Positions 1 through 8,590 of a DNA stretch of 64,000 bases are shown in pieces. Each line of letters opens with the position of its first letter. Position 1 is the first letter of the stretch. A program made the translations under genes and the position numbers. A model generated the notes under the pieces. The model was not told where the DNA came from. It worked only from the letters and a program-made list of their open reading frames with translations, and made no database searches. Source of the stretch: Pseudomonas extremorientalis (GTDB lineage Bacteria; Pseudomonadota; Gammaproteobacteria; Pseudomonadales; Pseudomonadaceae); contig NZ_MDGK01000017.1 of assembly GCF_001870465.1 (NCBI RefSeq), positions 310,001-374,000 of the forward strand, given 5' to 3'.

Positions 1-1
1 A

Positions 2-184
2 ATAATCGAGCGCCTGAATGAACAGGGCGTTACGCTGCGCTATGCAACCTGCCCAGTAATCCAGAACACAAGCTCGGATTCGGAGGTGGGAGCAAGCCCA
101 ATTGGGGACGTACTTTATTTGATTGGATTCAAGGCAGGTGAAGCGCCGGAAGAATTGGGCCTGCGCCGGAAAATGGGTATCTAA
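2..184 (+). CDS. C-terminal end of an unidentified cargo protein
   Basis: An open frame enters from the left edge and ends at a TAA at 182-184, giving the last 60 residues of a protein. The end reads ...EELGLRRKMGI. I recognise no family in this fragment: there is no signal peptide, transmembrane stretch or metal-binding motif. It lies inside the presumed island and points toward the gin operon, so it would be cargo. It could also be a chance frame; the absence of any stop from the edge over 183 bases is the main support. Confidence 0.45.
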   Translation: MIERLNEQGVTLRYATCPVIQNTSSDSEVGASPIGDVLYLIGFKAGEAPEELGLRRKMGI

Positions 185-615
185 TAGCCTGCTTAACCAG
201 GGGTACGATGTAGCTAGGCATTTTTTGCCAGCTACGCCCACGTCAACTCAGTAACAGGCATTGGGGCGCTGAGGACTGTTATGACGTCCTCCCCAAATAA
301 TCCAAGCCTCGCACTCTCCCGGCCAACCTGTTCGGGGCTAACGGCCCATACTGACTTGATCTAGAGCACCGCAGGAATCACAGACCAGGAGGGTCGTAGG
401 CATGAGGATAGAAGCCCGCAGGGCCAAGACCTGGCTTAGACAGGGCTTGGTTAACGACAGCCGTCCCTGCAGGGGCATGCCACTGTAACTATTGCGTGGC
501 TCATTGCTAGAAGGTGCGCAGGACAGATGATCAAGCTACACCCTCTAGGGGAACGTGCCATCCGCACTGTGACTGGTGTGCGAATCTGGTTGATCTCCGT
601 TGGGAAAGAACTCCG
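185..615. other. Island DNA without a convincing gene
   Basis: No frame of useful length with a ribosome binding site is present between the left partial gene and the 3' end of ginD. The only structure I see is the stem-loop at 210-235. The stretch may be the junction between cargo and the integrase module. Confidence 0.5.
210..235 (+). other. Stem-loop after the cargo ORF
   Basis: GTAGCTAGGCA is followed by a T-rich loop and TGCCAGCTAC, giving ten base pairs with one bulged A. It lies 25 bases after the stop at 184. No T-run follows the 3' arm, so it is a poor match to an intrinsic terminator and may be an RNA 3'-end structure only. Confidence 0.3.
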
Positions 616-1056
616 TCAGACGCGAGACTTGTCAGTGCGTGAGGACGGCACAAGTTCAACCACGTTGCGCTCCCTCAACTGAGTCTTGAGCTTCTGATTC
701 TCATCCATCAATACCTCATTGATGGATGCGATCTTGGCGAGCTTGGCCTCGAGCTCCTCAATCTCTTGACGGTAGCCCTTAGACTTCTGACGCTCAGCAA
801 TCAGATCCTGATGTTTGACATCCCGCATGGCACGACTAGACCGCCCCTGGATCTGTCGTATCTCCTCAGCGATTGATGGGTAATGATTATGGATGAGCGC
901 CGTCGATACTCCCGCCTCACGGGCAACAGCGGCGATAGTCACTTTGGTTTCACCGCTTTGAGCTCGTCCTTTTTGAATGGCGTAGATGGCTAGCTTCAGA
1001 TCCTTCGCTCGATCCATCGCAGGCTTGTAGTTGGATGTTTTGTCCTTCCTCTTCAT
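616..1056 (-). CDS. ginD: GinD, small HTH/coiled-coil partner of the GInt integrases
   Basis: A 146-residue basic protein. Residues about 38-68 (IAAVAREAGVSTALIHNHYP) form a TetR/recombinase-style helix-turn-helix, and residues about 80-132 are a charged heptad-rich helix (EIEELEAKLAKI... MDENQKLKTQL) likely to dimerise. It is the last gene of the four-gene operon; its ATG overlaps the ginC stop in an ATGA. In GInt elements the small fourth gene is required for both integration and excision. The TnpC protein of Tn554 is a functional analogue. What it does mechanically is not established; DNA bending or recombinase bridging is inference. Confidence 0.75.
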   Translation of the reverse strand: MKRKDKTSNYKPAMDRAKDLKLAIYAIQKGRAQSGETKVTIAAVAREAGVSTALIHNHYPSIAEEIRQIQGRSSRAMRDVKHQDLIAERQKSKGYRQEIEELEAKLAKIASINEVLMDENQKLKTQLRERNVVELVPSSRTDKSRV

Positions 1057-2933
1057 GCGCTGAGATCCTCAGGAGGCATACCCAACCGTACCAACACATC
1101 TCGGCAACGTTTGAGGTCGCGCTCGACGCGTTGGCGACCACCTTCACCGATGTCCTTACAGTGCAGAAGCTCTTTAAGTTCATCGTAAAGCCGCTGATAC
1201 ATAGGTGCATGGATGCTCCCAATCACTGAGTGCTCGCAGCCAGTGCAGCGGGTGCGTTCAAGGGTATTGCCGACACAGCCGTCATTGTCCGCTGTACACC
1301 AGGCGTGGCCGTTGCTGCGGATGAATGTGCTCCCAGAGATGGACTTCAGCATTGAGGCACGATCTTTGAAGATCAGCAGGTTTTCCGGCTCTCGTTTCCA
1401 TCCCTTGATGGCGCCCCCATAGCCTCCTGCCAACGATTCATCACCCATCCAGCCGTCGACGACGCCAAGTTTGATGTCTTCCAGCTCATCTTGAATCTCC
1501 GAATACAGTTCTAGATCCAGATGCTGGCCCCAGCTTTCGTCCATGGCGTAACCTAAAGTCATATCCATAGACCAGTGAGCGTAATGCTCCTTGAGGTAAC
1601 GCAGGTCGCCAAACCTGCTGTGCGCAGCGTAGTTGGCGAATTTGCGCCTGAATTGATGGCTGGCGAGCTTCCAGCTCAATGCGCAATTTTTGGCGAACGA
1701 TTTCAGCGCCGCATCCCAACTTGCGATGGAGAGCGTGCGGACTTGGTTGCCTTGGGTCGTGTCCATGCCGAGGAAAAGCGAATTGCGATGTTTTTGCGCC
1801 TCTGCGATTTGAGGATCCTGCGGGTCGATGCGCCGTCGCTGAATAATCTCGTCGGCAATCATGGCTTGGTAGGGCATGGCCCAGCGCTCCATAACCCTAA
1901 GGGCTCGCACAGCTGCCTCTGGAATCATCCAGTCATGGACTCCTTCATCGGTCTTTTCGGACACAGACCGCATCCAATGATAGATCGTACCGTCATCATC
2001 TTCTGTGCGGTGATGGGCGCCCGAGTGCAAATTAGTCAATTCGTGATTACGGCAGCCTGAGGTGCTGGCTAGTACGACATAGCAGGCCGTGCGGAGTGCT
2101 GTCAGTGACTTGTTGAATATGCTTAAACCGCCGTCCCAGCCCGAGAGAGCCAAATGGCGGTTTTTCTGCCAGATTAATCCCTCGACACTGTATCCCTTAA
2201 ATTTCGCTGTGATTGCACTAAGATCATCCCGCAGATCAAGTAATTGCTTTCCGCGCTCTACTTGGCTATGGGCTTCTTCGAACAGTGTACAAAACACCTC
2301 ATCTGGGATCAGTGGCGTTTTCCCTCTGAGGATGTCGCCATTACTTCCTGCCATGGCCATTGCGGATGTTTCGATCCATGGATGCTGCTGCATCCGGTCG
2401 TCGGTAAAATGGCTCAGTGCATAGAGCGCCTCTACAGTGCCGTAACGAGAACGTAACGTTTCTGGCGACAGCGGCTTGTCAGATCTCGCTACTTTGTGGG
2501 CTTTGCAAGCTGCCACGTATGTTGCTGCGATAATCGGTGTTACAGCTCTTAAATACTCAATCTTAAGTGCTTCAAGGTGCCTAAGGAACGGCAACGCGTC
2601 ATGAAATAAAGTGATAATAGACCTTCCTTTAGGCCGATCCGATCCGCTGAGACCGCGCCTCATATACCTATAGATCACTGCTTTCATTGTTGCGCGAAAC
2701 GCTGATGGTACGATGGAGAAGTTGATCTGCCTCCCGCTGGCCGGAACGTTACTAGGCAAACCATGAAGCTGCCAGATATCTTCAACGTACCTACTGAGGA
2801 TAACCCAATGCCCATCGACGTTCGCAGCGGTGATGATTAGCTTGTCCCGCTCTGAGTCAGATAGCCGACGCACATCGCCAGGTTGAGCGGCAATGTCTGC
2901 AAAAGGCAGCCCCCCTAGGTTGTCGTCAATCAT
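1053..2933 (-). CDS. ginC: GinC, large tyrosine recombinase of the GInt module
   Basis: A 626-residue integrase. The catalytic half has the full tyrosine-recombinase set: Arg295 in SGCRNHE, the HxxR box at 426-429 (HQFR), His453/Trp454 in HYAHW and the nucleophile Tyr462 in LGYAMDE. A Cys/His cluster near residues 550-570 (WCTADNDGC, then CTGCEH) suggests a zinc-binding tail. The N-terminal 270 residues are probably the arm- and core-binding region. Translation starts at 2933, where the ATGA overlaps the ginB stop; a strong GGAGG lies 8 bases upstream, inside ginB. Coupled translation of the four genes would hold the recombinases at a fixed ratio. Confidence 0.8.
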   Translation of the reverse strand: MIDDNLGGLPFADIAAQPGDVRRLSDSERDKLIITAANVDGHWVILSRYVEDIWQLHGLPSNVPASGRQINFSIVPSAFRATMKAVIYRYMRRGLSGSDRPKGRSIITLFHDALPFLRHLEALKIEYLRAVTPIIAATYVAACKAHKVARSDKPLSPETLRSRYGTVEALYALSHFTDDRMQQHPWIETSAMAMAGSNGDILRGKTPLIPDEVFCTLFEEAHSQVERGKQLLDLRDDLSAITAKFKGYSVEGLIWQKNRHLALSGWDGGLSIFNKSLTALRTACYVVLASTSGCRNHELTNLHSGAHHRTEDDDGTIYHWMRSVSEKTDEGVHDWMIPEAAVRALRVMERWAMPYQAMIADEIIQRRRIDPQDPQIAEAQKHRNSLFLGMDTTQGNQVRTLSIASWDAALKSFAKNCALSWKLASHQFRRKFANYAAHSRFGDLRYLKEHYAHWSMDMTLGYAMDESWGQHLDLELYSEIQDELEDIKLGVVDGWMGDESLAGGYGGAIKGWKREPENLLIFKDRASMLKSISGSTFIRSNGHAWCTADNDGCVGNTLERTRCTGCEHSVIGSIHAPMYQRLYDELKELLHCKDIGEGGRQRVERDLKRCRDVLVRLGMPPEDLSA

Positions 2934-4612
2934 AAGGAGACCTCCAGACTGGCAATGAGATCGACTGACCAGAACGAGTGGGGCTCGGTACGGGCATGCT
3001 CACGTGCGGCCTCTACGGTCTCAGCCTTGAATGTGCCACGGCGTAGGCCTTCGGCAACGATGTAATGGTCAATCAGACGAGGGATATGGGCGTACTCGCG
3101 TGCCCACCGTCTCTTGTCCATACGGGAACGTTCACTCAGCACTCGAAAGTAGAAGCTAAACAGTTTGTACAAGTCTTCGGCGGTCACTGCGTAGTGCCTA
3201 CAGCGCAGGCAGTTCATGAAGTTCATACAGGTTTCGCCTTCGCGTTTCGGGGCAAACTGACCATTGACTGGATCCGCACAACGACCCAAAGGACTTTTCT
3301 TGTAGGTTGCGCCAATAGTCTCTGCCAGTAGCTCATCCACAAGCATTTCCCCCATAAACCGCCAGTTTCGACGTGCGTCCCCGCTAGGCGCCAAGTAGTT
3401 TTGGTCGGCTACTCGTGCGGTGTTGCCGAGAGCAGATGCAGTGGTCGCCAGGTCTCCATCGGTTAGCTCAAAGATGCGATTTGCAAAAGTCTTACGCAGA
3501 CGAGAGATGTTGATACGCAAAGGCTTTCCGTCGCTGTCCTTCAGATCATATTTGGCTACAAGCCGCTCAATACTTTTATCTAACCTTTGCACTTGCAATG
3601 CCGTGACATGACCTGCAGTGTTATGAGCCCGACTGCGGTACAACCACACACGTCCCTTGAAGTCATCGGGAGCTTCAGAGTCTAAGGGTTCAGTCAACAC
3701 CATTACTCTACGGATCAAACGTTCTACGCTGGGTCTGATGCTAGGCATTGCCTCCAGCACACGCTCGGAGTCCGAGTCGACCCGCAAAGCCACCTTACTG
3801 GTGTTGTAGCCACGGCGCTTCCATAGCACGAGGAAGACGGTGTTGTCTTTGGGATGAGGGCGCAGACAATTGCGGCCCATTTCCAGCAATGGGATGGTAT
3901 TGCGCCCGGTGTGAAGTGCTACTACCAGTAACGCGTAAACCAGGAGTTCGCTAGTCACCATTGTGTCATCGCTCCATATGGGCTTAATCGCCTGCCGCAG
4001 CGCCGCAGCAAACTCTTGACGCTCACGTTTCGAAAGCGCTGTCTCGCCCTTGACCTTGCGGTTGGAGTTTGGGAATGGGTTACGTGGAAATGTGGCCGCA
4101 TCGCCAGAGATGATCAAAGGGAAAATGCCGCGCTTTCCGAGGGCAACGAGCACCGCTTTAGCTTTCGAGTAATAGTTTTTCTGGGCGTTGGTTGCTGTAC
4201 CCTTTTCACGGAGATGAGCTAGAAAGCCGTCGATAAGACCACGATCCAAATCATTCAGCGTCAACCTACGCTCGTAAGCCACCGCTTGGAGCAGGCAATA
4301 GTCAAGAAAATGGTTCAATCCAGTGTCGCAATAGCTTGCAACAGTGGTAGCCGAGAGAGTGCCCTCTTGCCCCGCTAGGAAACGCTCAACCTGACGCTGA
4401 CAGGCGTAAGTTAAGTCATCAATCTCCGAACCATACCATCTCGCAAAATCGAAATTGCGGCGGGTTGAGGAGTTTCGCCCGAACGAAACTATAGTGTTCG
4501 CTGGAGGGACGACATCGGGCCAGATGACCACACAGCCAGTTGCGTCGATGCAATGCTCGACTTGGGGAACGCTGAGATCAGTCTTGGTAAATACCTTTCG
4601 CTTCCCCATCAC
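2930..4612 (-). CDS. ginB: GinB, tyrosine recombinase with a degenerate HxxR box
   Basis: A 560-residue recombinase. Arg237 (HTGRNTI) and Tyr406 (DQNYLAPS) are recognisable, but the box normally read as HxxR is SRLR at 370-373, and the later GH motif is GN at 396-397. It therefore keeps both arginines and the nucleophile while lacking two histidines. After the catalytic domain there is a Cys cluster (Cys445, Cys462, Cys468, Cys471) suited to zinc binding. The N-terminal 180 residues resemble a SAM-like core-binding domain. It starts at 4612 in an ATGA overlap with ginA. Whether it cleaves DNA itself or serves as a structural subunit cannot be decided from sequence. Confidence 0.8.
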   Translation of the reverse strand: MMGKRKVFTKTDLSVPQVEHCIDATGCVVIWPDVVPPANTIVSFGRNSSTRRNFDFARWYGSEIDDLTYACQRQVERFLAGQEGTLSATTVASYCDTGLNHFLDYCLLQAVAYERRLTLNDLDRGLIDGFLAHLREKGTATNAQKNYYSKAKAVLVALGKRGIFPLIISGDAATFPRNPFPNSNRKVKGETALSKRERQEFAAALRQAIKPIWSDDTMVTSELLVYALLVVALHTGRNTIPLLEMGRNCLRPHPKDNTVFLVLWKRRGYNTSKVALRVDSDSERVLEAMPSIRPSVERLIRRVMVLTEPLDSEAPDDFKGRVWLYRSRAHNTAGHVTALQVQRLDKSIERLVAKYDLKDSDGKPLRINISRLRKTFANRIFELTDGDLATTASALGNTARVADQNYLAPSGDARRNWRFMGEMLVDELLAETIGATYKKSPLGRCADPVNGQFAPKREGETCMNFMNCLRCRHYAVTAEDLYKLFSFYFRVLSERSRMDKRRWAREYAHIPRLIDHYIVAEGLRRGTFKAETVEAAREHARTEPHSFWSVDLIASLEVSL

Positions 4613-5754
4613 ATTGCTCCGGCCATTTCATTCAGCTCGTCGTCGTACGCCAACACGGCTTCATCGGCCATTTCGTTAACAAGGTGCAGGTAGATCATGG
4701 TGGTTTGGATTGAGCTGTGACCAAGCTGCCGCCGGAGGAACACCAAGGGGTCAAGGCCTTGTTGTGGGTAGCGCTGAAGGTTTACCAGGGTGTGGGTCGC
4801 GTAGGTGTGTCGCAGCATGTGTGCATGGACTTCAATGCCAGCGCGTTTTCCTGTCTCGACGATGATCCGATTCAGGCTCTTGCCGTTGCTTCCATAGGGC
4901 TCTCCGAGGTGGTTGAGGAAGAGAGCCTTTTGATCCTTGCTCAGAGATGCTCGCTCTCCTCGCAGTTTCGTCACGTAGCGGTAGAGCTCAGCCATGAATT
5001 TGCGACTGACCAAGATATCCCGCGCCTTATTACCCTTGGTCTCCATCCCACTGCCGTCAAAAGGATCAAGGCAAATACGCAGGTTACGTTCGGTTCCTCC
5101 AGTCTTGTCAGGGTCGACAACATAAGCCATCGGGAAGGTAGCCAGTTCGTTACGACGTAGGCCTGTTCGCAGGGCCAACTGAATCATGATCCGGTGATGT
5201 GGATTGCCCGCCATGGACAGAAGAGACTTCGTCTGGGACATGCTCAGGTATTTAGGTAGGGGCTTGTCACTACGCGGCATCACATTGTTCACCAGCGCCT
5301 TACCACCGCTAGCGTCGACATGTTCAAGGAAACCTGTTTCGCGTGGCACAATTCGTTCTTCATGACCGAAAGGCAGGCGCCTTACCCAACCTTTCCCCAG
5401 GGCGAACTCGTAGAACTTGCAGATGTACGTCAGTCGCTGGCGGGTAGTGTTGCGTGCCAATCCGCACGTAACCAGACAGTAGTCCCGATAGGCAGCAACA
5501 AGACTCTTGGCCTCACCACGATCTACGTCCCGCCAGTCAAGGTCATGCGCTTGTAGGAAGCTGAAGAAGTCGTACAGCGCTCGTCCGGTATTCGGCCAGG
5601 ATTCCTTCGAGCCGATCTCCCCACGAAGGAGGTAATGACGGAAGAATAGATTGGCCTGAGTGCAGCTCTCCATCGAGTCCCACAGCAGAATCGGAAACCC
5701 TTGATAAGGTTGCCCTGCGATCACGAAATCCTTGCTGCCCCACACAAGCTCCAT
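4609..5754 (-). CDS. ginA: GinA, tyrosine recombinase, first gene of the GInt module
   Basis: A 381-residue phage-integrase family protein with an intact active site: Arg200 (TGLRRNEL), a conserved Lys near 243, His312-x-x-Arg315 (HMLRH), Gly-His at 345-346 (LGHSS) and Tyr355 (TTMIYLH). Residues about 30-125 look like the SAM-like N-terminal DNA-binding domain. It is the promoter-proximal gene of ginABCD and lies about 95 bases from the presumed attachment site, as expected when the operon sits at the element border. A GGGATG precedes the ATG at 5754 by 4 bases. XerC/D-type chromosomal recombinases are shorter (about 300 residues) and are not found in such trios. Confidence 0.85.
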   Translation of the reverse strand: MELVWGSKDFVIAGQPYQGFPILLWDSMESCTQANLFFRHYLLRGEIGSKESWPNTGRALYDFFSFLQAHDLDWRDVDRGEAKSLVAAYRDYCLVTCGLARNTTRQRLTYICKFYEFALGKGWVRRLPFGHEERIVPRETGFLEHVDASGGKALVNNVMPRSDKPLPKYLSMSQTKSLLSMAGNPHHRIMIQLALRTGLRRNELATFPMAYVVDPDKTGGTERNLRICLDPFDGSGMETKGNKARDILVSRKFMAELYRYVTKLRGERASLSKDQKALFLNHLGEPYGSNGKSLNRIIVETGKRAGIEVHAHMLRHTYATHTLVNLQRYPQQGLDPLVFLRRQLGHSSIQTTMIYLHLVNEMADEAVLAYDDELNEMAGAM

Positions 5755-5848
5755 CGTTCATCCCGTCGTCGGCCAATCACTATGTCACTCTGTCTGCTTG
5801 GGCTGTGTGATGGTTACTGCTGTGACCCTTCACTCCCCGTGGACAGAG

Positions 5849-5868
5849 ATATGATTTTAATATCACAT
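5849..5868. other. Candidate island attachment site: AT-rich imperfect palindrome
   Basis: ATATGATTTTAATATCACAT matches its own reverse complement at 16 of 20 positions. It lies between the start of ginA and the stop codon of the DUF4350 gene, in a short A+T-rich patch within otherwise GC-rich DNA. Tyrosine recombinases act at short inverted arm pairs around an AT-rich crossover, and GInts generate imperfect direct repeats at both borders. The second copy would lie left of the window, so the assignment rests on position and symmetry only. Confidence 0.45.
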
Positions 5869-5894
5869 AGATCTAACGACCGCAACGCTCCAGT

Positions 5895-7064
5895 TCATAA
5901 GGCATTCCTGAGGGTTTGCAGGCACGCCACCTGTCGGCTGAAATCGGCGCTGGAAAGCCGTTTTGCCGGGAGTGGGCCAAGGGCCTGGTTGATGACGTGA
6001 GAGGGTTGGCGCGTCAGGTGTTCAAGCACGTGGCGCTGTTCTGCGTTGTCGAGGCGTTCAAAACCGGGGTGGCGGCGTCGGGCCGCACGCAAGATATCGC
6101 GTTGCAAGGCCTGCAGCAGGGTGCCCTGGCCGCTGCGCCGCAGCAGGAAATCGGCACTGGCTTTCAGGTGTTCCTGCAATTGGCGACGCGCGGGGGATGC
6201 AGGGGTCCGAATCGGGCCTTGACGCACGCCGGCCCGCCAAAGTCCCAAGGCGACGAGGGCAGTGAGTGCCACCAGGGCTTGGGGGAAATACCGCATCAGC
6301 AAGGTGAACAGGTCGTCGAAGTCGCTGTTGAACAGCAAAGTCACGGCGGTGCCCTGGTTCAGGTACCACAGCAGCCAGGCGTTGTCGTGCTTGCCGATGT
6401 TCGGGGTTTTCCACAGGTCGCTGTCCGTGATCACTGTGACGCTGCCTTCCCCAAGGTCGAGCTGCATCAGGTGGCTGGCCCTTGCGCTGTTGGCGGAGAA
6501 TTGAGCCAGGTGCTTGGGGTCGGTCAGGTTGAAATCTGTGTCGAAACTGAAATAAGCCGGTGCGGTTTCATTGTCGACATAGAGTTTGGTCAGGTCCCGG
6601 GCTTTCTTGCTTGAGGGCTTTTTGAGGGAAGTGGCAGGTTCTTCAGGTTCGTCACTCAGTGTCTGGTGAATCTGGAGGCGATCGAGCAGCAGGTCACCGC
6701 TTTTGCCAGTCTCTTCATCCCACAGCGCCTCGGCGACCAGCAACAGATGGCCGCCTGACCTGGCCCACTCCAGCAACTGTTCTACCTGGCGTGGCGACAT
6801 ATTACTGCGCTCGCCGAGCAGCAGTAGGCTGTTGCCCTTGGAGGGCAAGGTGTCCAGCTGTTTCAGGTTATACGCATGCTCTACGGTCAGGCCTTGTTGG
6901 CGCAGAAAGTGTTCGGCTGCCAGGTAAGGATTGGCCAGCGCCTCTGGCGAAGGACCACGATCTACCACTTCGTCATAGGGAGTCGCCTTGCTCCATACGT
7001 AGTAACCGCCCGCGCCAAGCAGGCACGCCAGTAATAACCCCACCCATCGTAATGGTCGATTCAT
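5895..7064 (-). CDS. DUF4350 membrane-anchored protein
   Basis: A 389-residue protein with one N-terminal transmembrane segment (residues about 5-22), a soluble DUF4350 domain in which SLLLLGERSNMSP and GGHLLLVAE give a Rossmann-like, GATase-type fold, a second transmembrane segment near residues 258-278 and a basic cytoplasmic tail. The ATG at 7064 is chosen because GGGAG lies 6 bases upstream and it overlaps the previous stop as ATGA; a start 11 codons upstream is possible but has no such site. It is the last gene of an RDD-SpoIIM-DUF4129-DUF4350 operon. In relatives a MoxR ATPase and a DUF58 protein normally follow, but here the island begins directly after the stop. The function of the family is not known. 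Confidence 0.85.
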   Translation of the reverse strand: MNRPLRWVGLLLACLLGAGGYYVWSKATPYDEVVDRGPSPEALANPYLAAEHFLRQQGLTVEHAYNLKQLDTLPSKGNSLLLLGERSNMSPRQVEQLLEWARSGGHLLLVAEALWDEETGKSGDLLLDRLQIHQTLSDEPEEPATSLKKPSSKKARDLTKLYVDNETAPAYFSFDTDFNLTDPKHLAQFSANSARASHLMQLDLGEGSVTVITDSDLWKTPNIGKHDNAWLLWYLNQGTAVTLLFNSDFDDLFTLLMRYFPQALVALTALVALGLWRAGVRQGPIRTPASPARRQLQEHLKASADFLLRRSGQGTLLQALQRDILRAARRRHPGFERLDNAEQRHVLEHLTRQPSHVINQALGPLPAKRLSSADFSRQVACLQTLRNAL

Positions 7065-8590
7065 GAATTGCTCCCTGGGCTGAACAGGGCGCGCCAATCA
7101 CTGCATAGTTTCTGCTGGGCAGGCAGCGGAGGCAGGCGGTGACCATAAGCGAGGTTTTGCCAATGCCGGGTCAGTTCATCACTGAAGGCCAGCAGCTGTG
7201 GTTGCTGCAACTGGTGTACACGTGCCAGGACCTGGCCTTCGGTATCAGCGCTTTTCAATGGCAGGTTGAAATCATGCAATAACCGGCTGAGCAGGCCTCG
7301 ATACAGCAGGGCGAGGGCTACCCTGGGTTGGGTGGCCCATAGCTGTTCGGCGGCGCCGGCAACGTCGTCGGGCAAGGTCTCGGTACCCAGTTCAAGACCG
7401 AACAATTGCGTGGGCAGCGGTTTGGCAACCTCTGTCTCACGCGGCCCGCGCCGGCTGACGAAGGTGTGCAACCAGTCTCGGTAACGCCACGCGAGCATGA
7501 TCAGGCTGCCGATGAAAACGCCCCACAGTAGAACTTCCAAGCCTTGGGCGATGTGCTTGAAGGTATCGCTGTTGAGGTTGTCCAGCAGCGCCTTCAGCCA
7601 ATCGGGAAGTCTGCCGTCACTGTGTGTTTTGTTTTTACCGGCTGGCTTTTCTTCGCCAAACCGATAACGGGTTACGGTTTCCGGGTTCTTGAAGGGCGGT
7701 TTGTCCAGCAGCGATTTGATGGATTGGCTCGCGCTCGGGGTACTCAGCGGTTTGGAGGGACTGGAAGCTTCGGCCATGACAGGAGGGCTGAGAGGCAGCA
7801 GCATCAGTCCGATCATCAATAACAACAGCGGGGCCACATTGCTCAGGCGCTGACGAAGGCGTCGGAAGACCAGCTCCAGGTCCCAGGCTTCCAATACGGT
7901 GCGACGATTAAGGTAGAGGCTGAAGCCGCAGGCGACATAGATGGGTTCCCAAAATATCAGCAGCAAGACATAGAATGCGTTGCCCAGGTGCTCCAGCCAT
8001 AACCCTTCCGAACTTGTCGCCAATAACAGGCGCTGCCAGTCCCAATCCATCTCGAGGTTTTGTGGGATGAACAGATAGAACAGTGCCATGCAGCCGAACC
8101 ACAGGCCTATTTCCAGGTGCATTCCGATGATGGTGAGCCAGCGCGCGGCTCCGGCATTGCGTTGCTGCAACACGCCCAGGCGTTTCTGGCGTGCCGGGCC
8201 GTCCAGGCCTTCGAGTTGGCTCACCGGCATTACAAAGCTGCGGCTCAGGCTCAGCCGTCGCCAGGTCAGGCTGGCCAGCAGTTGACCCTTGAGGAGGAGC
8301 GGCCACTGGCGTACAGCGTGCTTGATAGTGGGCGTTTCACCAAACAGGGCCTTGGACAAAATGTACAGCGGCAAGCGGTCGAAGGCCGGCTTGAGCCACC
8401 AGAACAGAAATATGGCGGTGGACGGATACTGCCACAGCAGGGCTGTAAGCAAGGCGAACACAGGTACGGTGACCAATGCCCAACTGCCCATCAATAGCAC
8501 GCGATGCTCCCGTGCCATCAAGGCGCCAAGATCCATGGCTTCCCAGGCAGTACGCGGCCGGATGACCACGCTGGCATCAGTCAGGCGCAT
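7061..8590 (-). CDS. DUF4129 multi-pass membrane protein
   Basis: A 509-residue integral membrane protein. Hydrophobic segments occur near residues 40-65, 145-180, 200-225, 260-280 and about 355, and the C-terminal region (LYRGLLSRLLHDFNLPLKS, then TEGQVLARV) is the conserved DUF4129 domain that resembles part of a transglutaminase-associated module. The start at 8590 has AAGGA 6 bases upstream and lies inside the end of the SpoIIM gene; a TTG six codons upstream is less likely. The gene overlaps its downstream neighbour by four bases, so the four proteins are probably made together. The family lacks an assigned activity; an envelope or peptidoglycan-related role is inference from similar operons. 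Confidence 0.8.
   Translation of the reverse strand: MRLTDASVVIRPRTAWEAMDLGALMAREHRVLLMGSWALVTVPVFALLTALLWQYPSTAIFLFWWLKPAFDRLPLYILSKALFGETPTIKHAVRQWPLLLKGQLLASLTWRRLSLSRSFVMPVSQLEGLDGPARQKRLGVLQQRNAGAARWLTIIGMHLEIGLWFGCMALFYLFIPQNLEMDWDWQRLLLATSSEGLWLEHLGNAFYVLLLIFWEPIYVACGFSLYLNRRTVLEAWDLELVFRRLRQRLSNVAPLLLLMIGLMLLPLSPPVMAEASSPSKPLSTPSASQSIKSLLDKPPFKNPETVTRYRFGEEKPAGKNKTHSDGRLPDWLKALLDNLNSDTFKHIAQGLEVLLWGVFIGSLIMLAWRYRDWLHTFVSRRGPRETEVAKPLPTQLFGLELGTETLPDDVAGAAEQLWATQPRVALALLYRGLLSRLLHDFNLPLKSADTEGQVLARVHQLQQPQLLAFSDELTRHWQNLAYGHRLPPLPAQQKLCSDWRALFSPGSNS

Larger units (their letters stand above)
1..5868. mobile_element. Right end of a GInt-type genomic island (partial)
   Basis: The segment carries four tightly overlapping genes on the minus strand: three tyrosine recombinases (381, 560 and 626 residues) and a 146-residue helix-turn-helix/coiled-coil protein. 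This is the ginABCD arrangement that defines GInt islands, which are known to have the operon at one border, a variable cargo and a short AT-rich far end. The cargo lies to the left and is cut by the window edge, so the size and far border cannot be seen. The right border is placed at an AT-rich palindrome just before the core gene that ends at 5895. Codon use looks less strongly GC-biased than in the core genes to the right. Tn554-type transposons and RIT elements have related recombinase trios, but the fourth small gene and the protein lengths fit GInt best. Confidence 0.75.

Noticed and set aside
1..5868. Tn554 transposon or RIT element
   Set aside because: Both have related recombinase trios, but Tn554 has two recombinases plus TnpC and RIT elements have only three recombinases with inverted terminal repeats. 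Three recombinases plus a small HTH gene fit GInt better.
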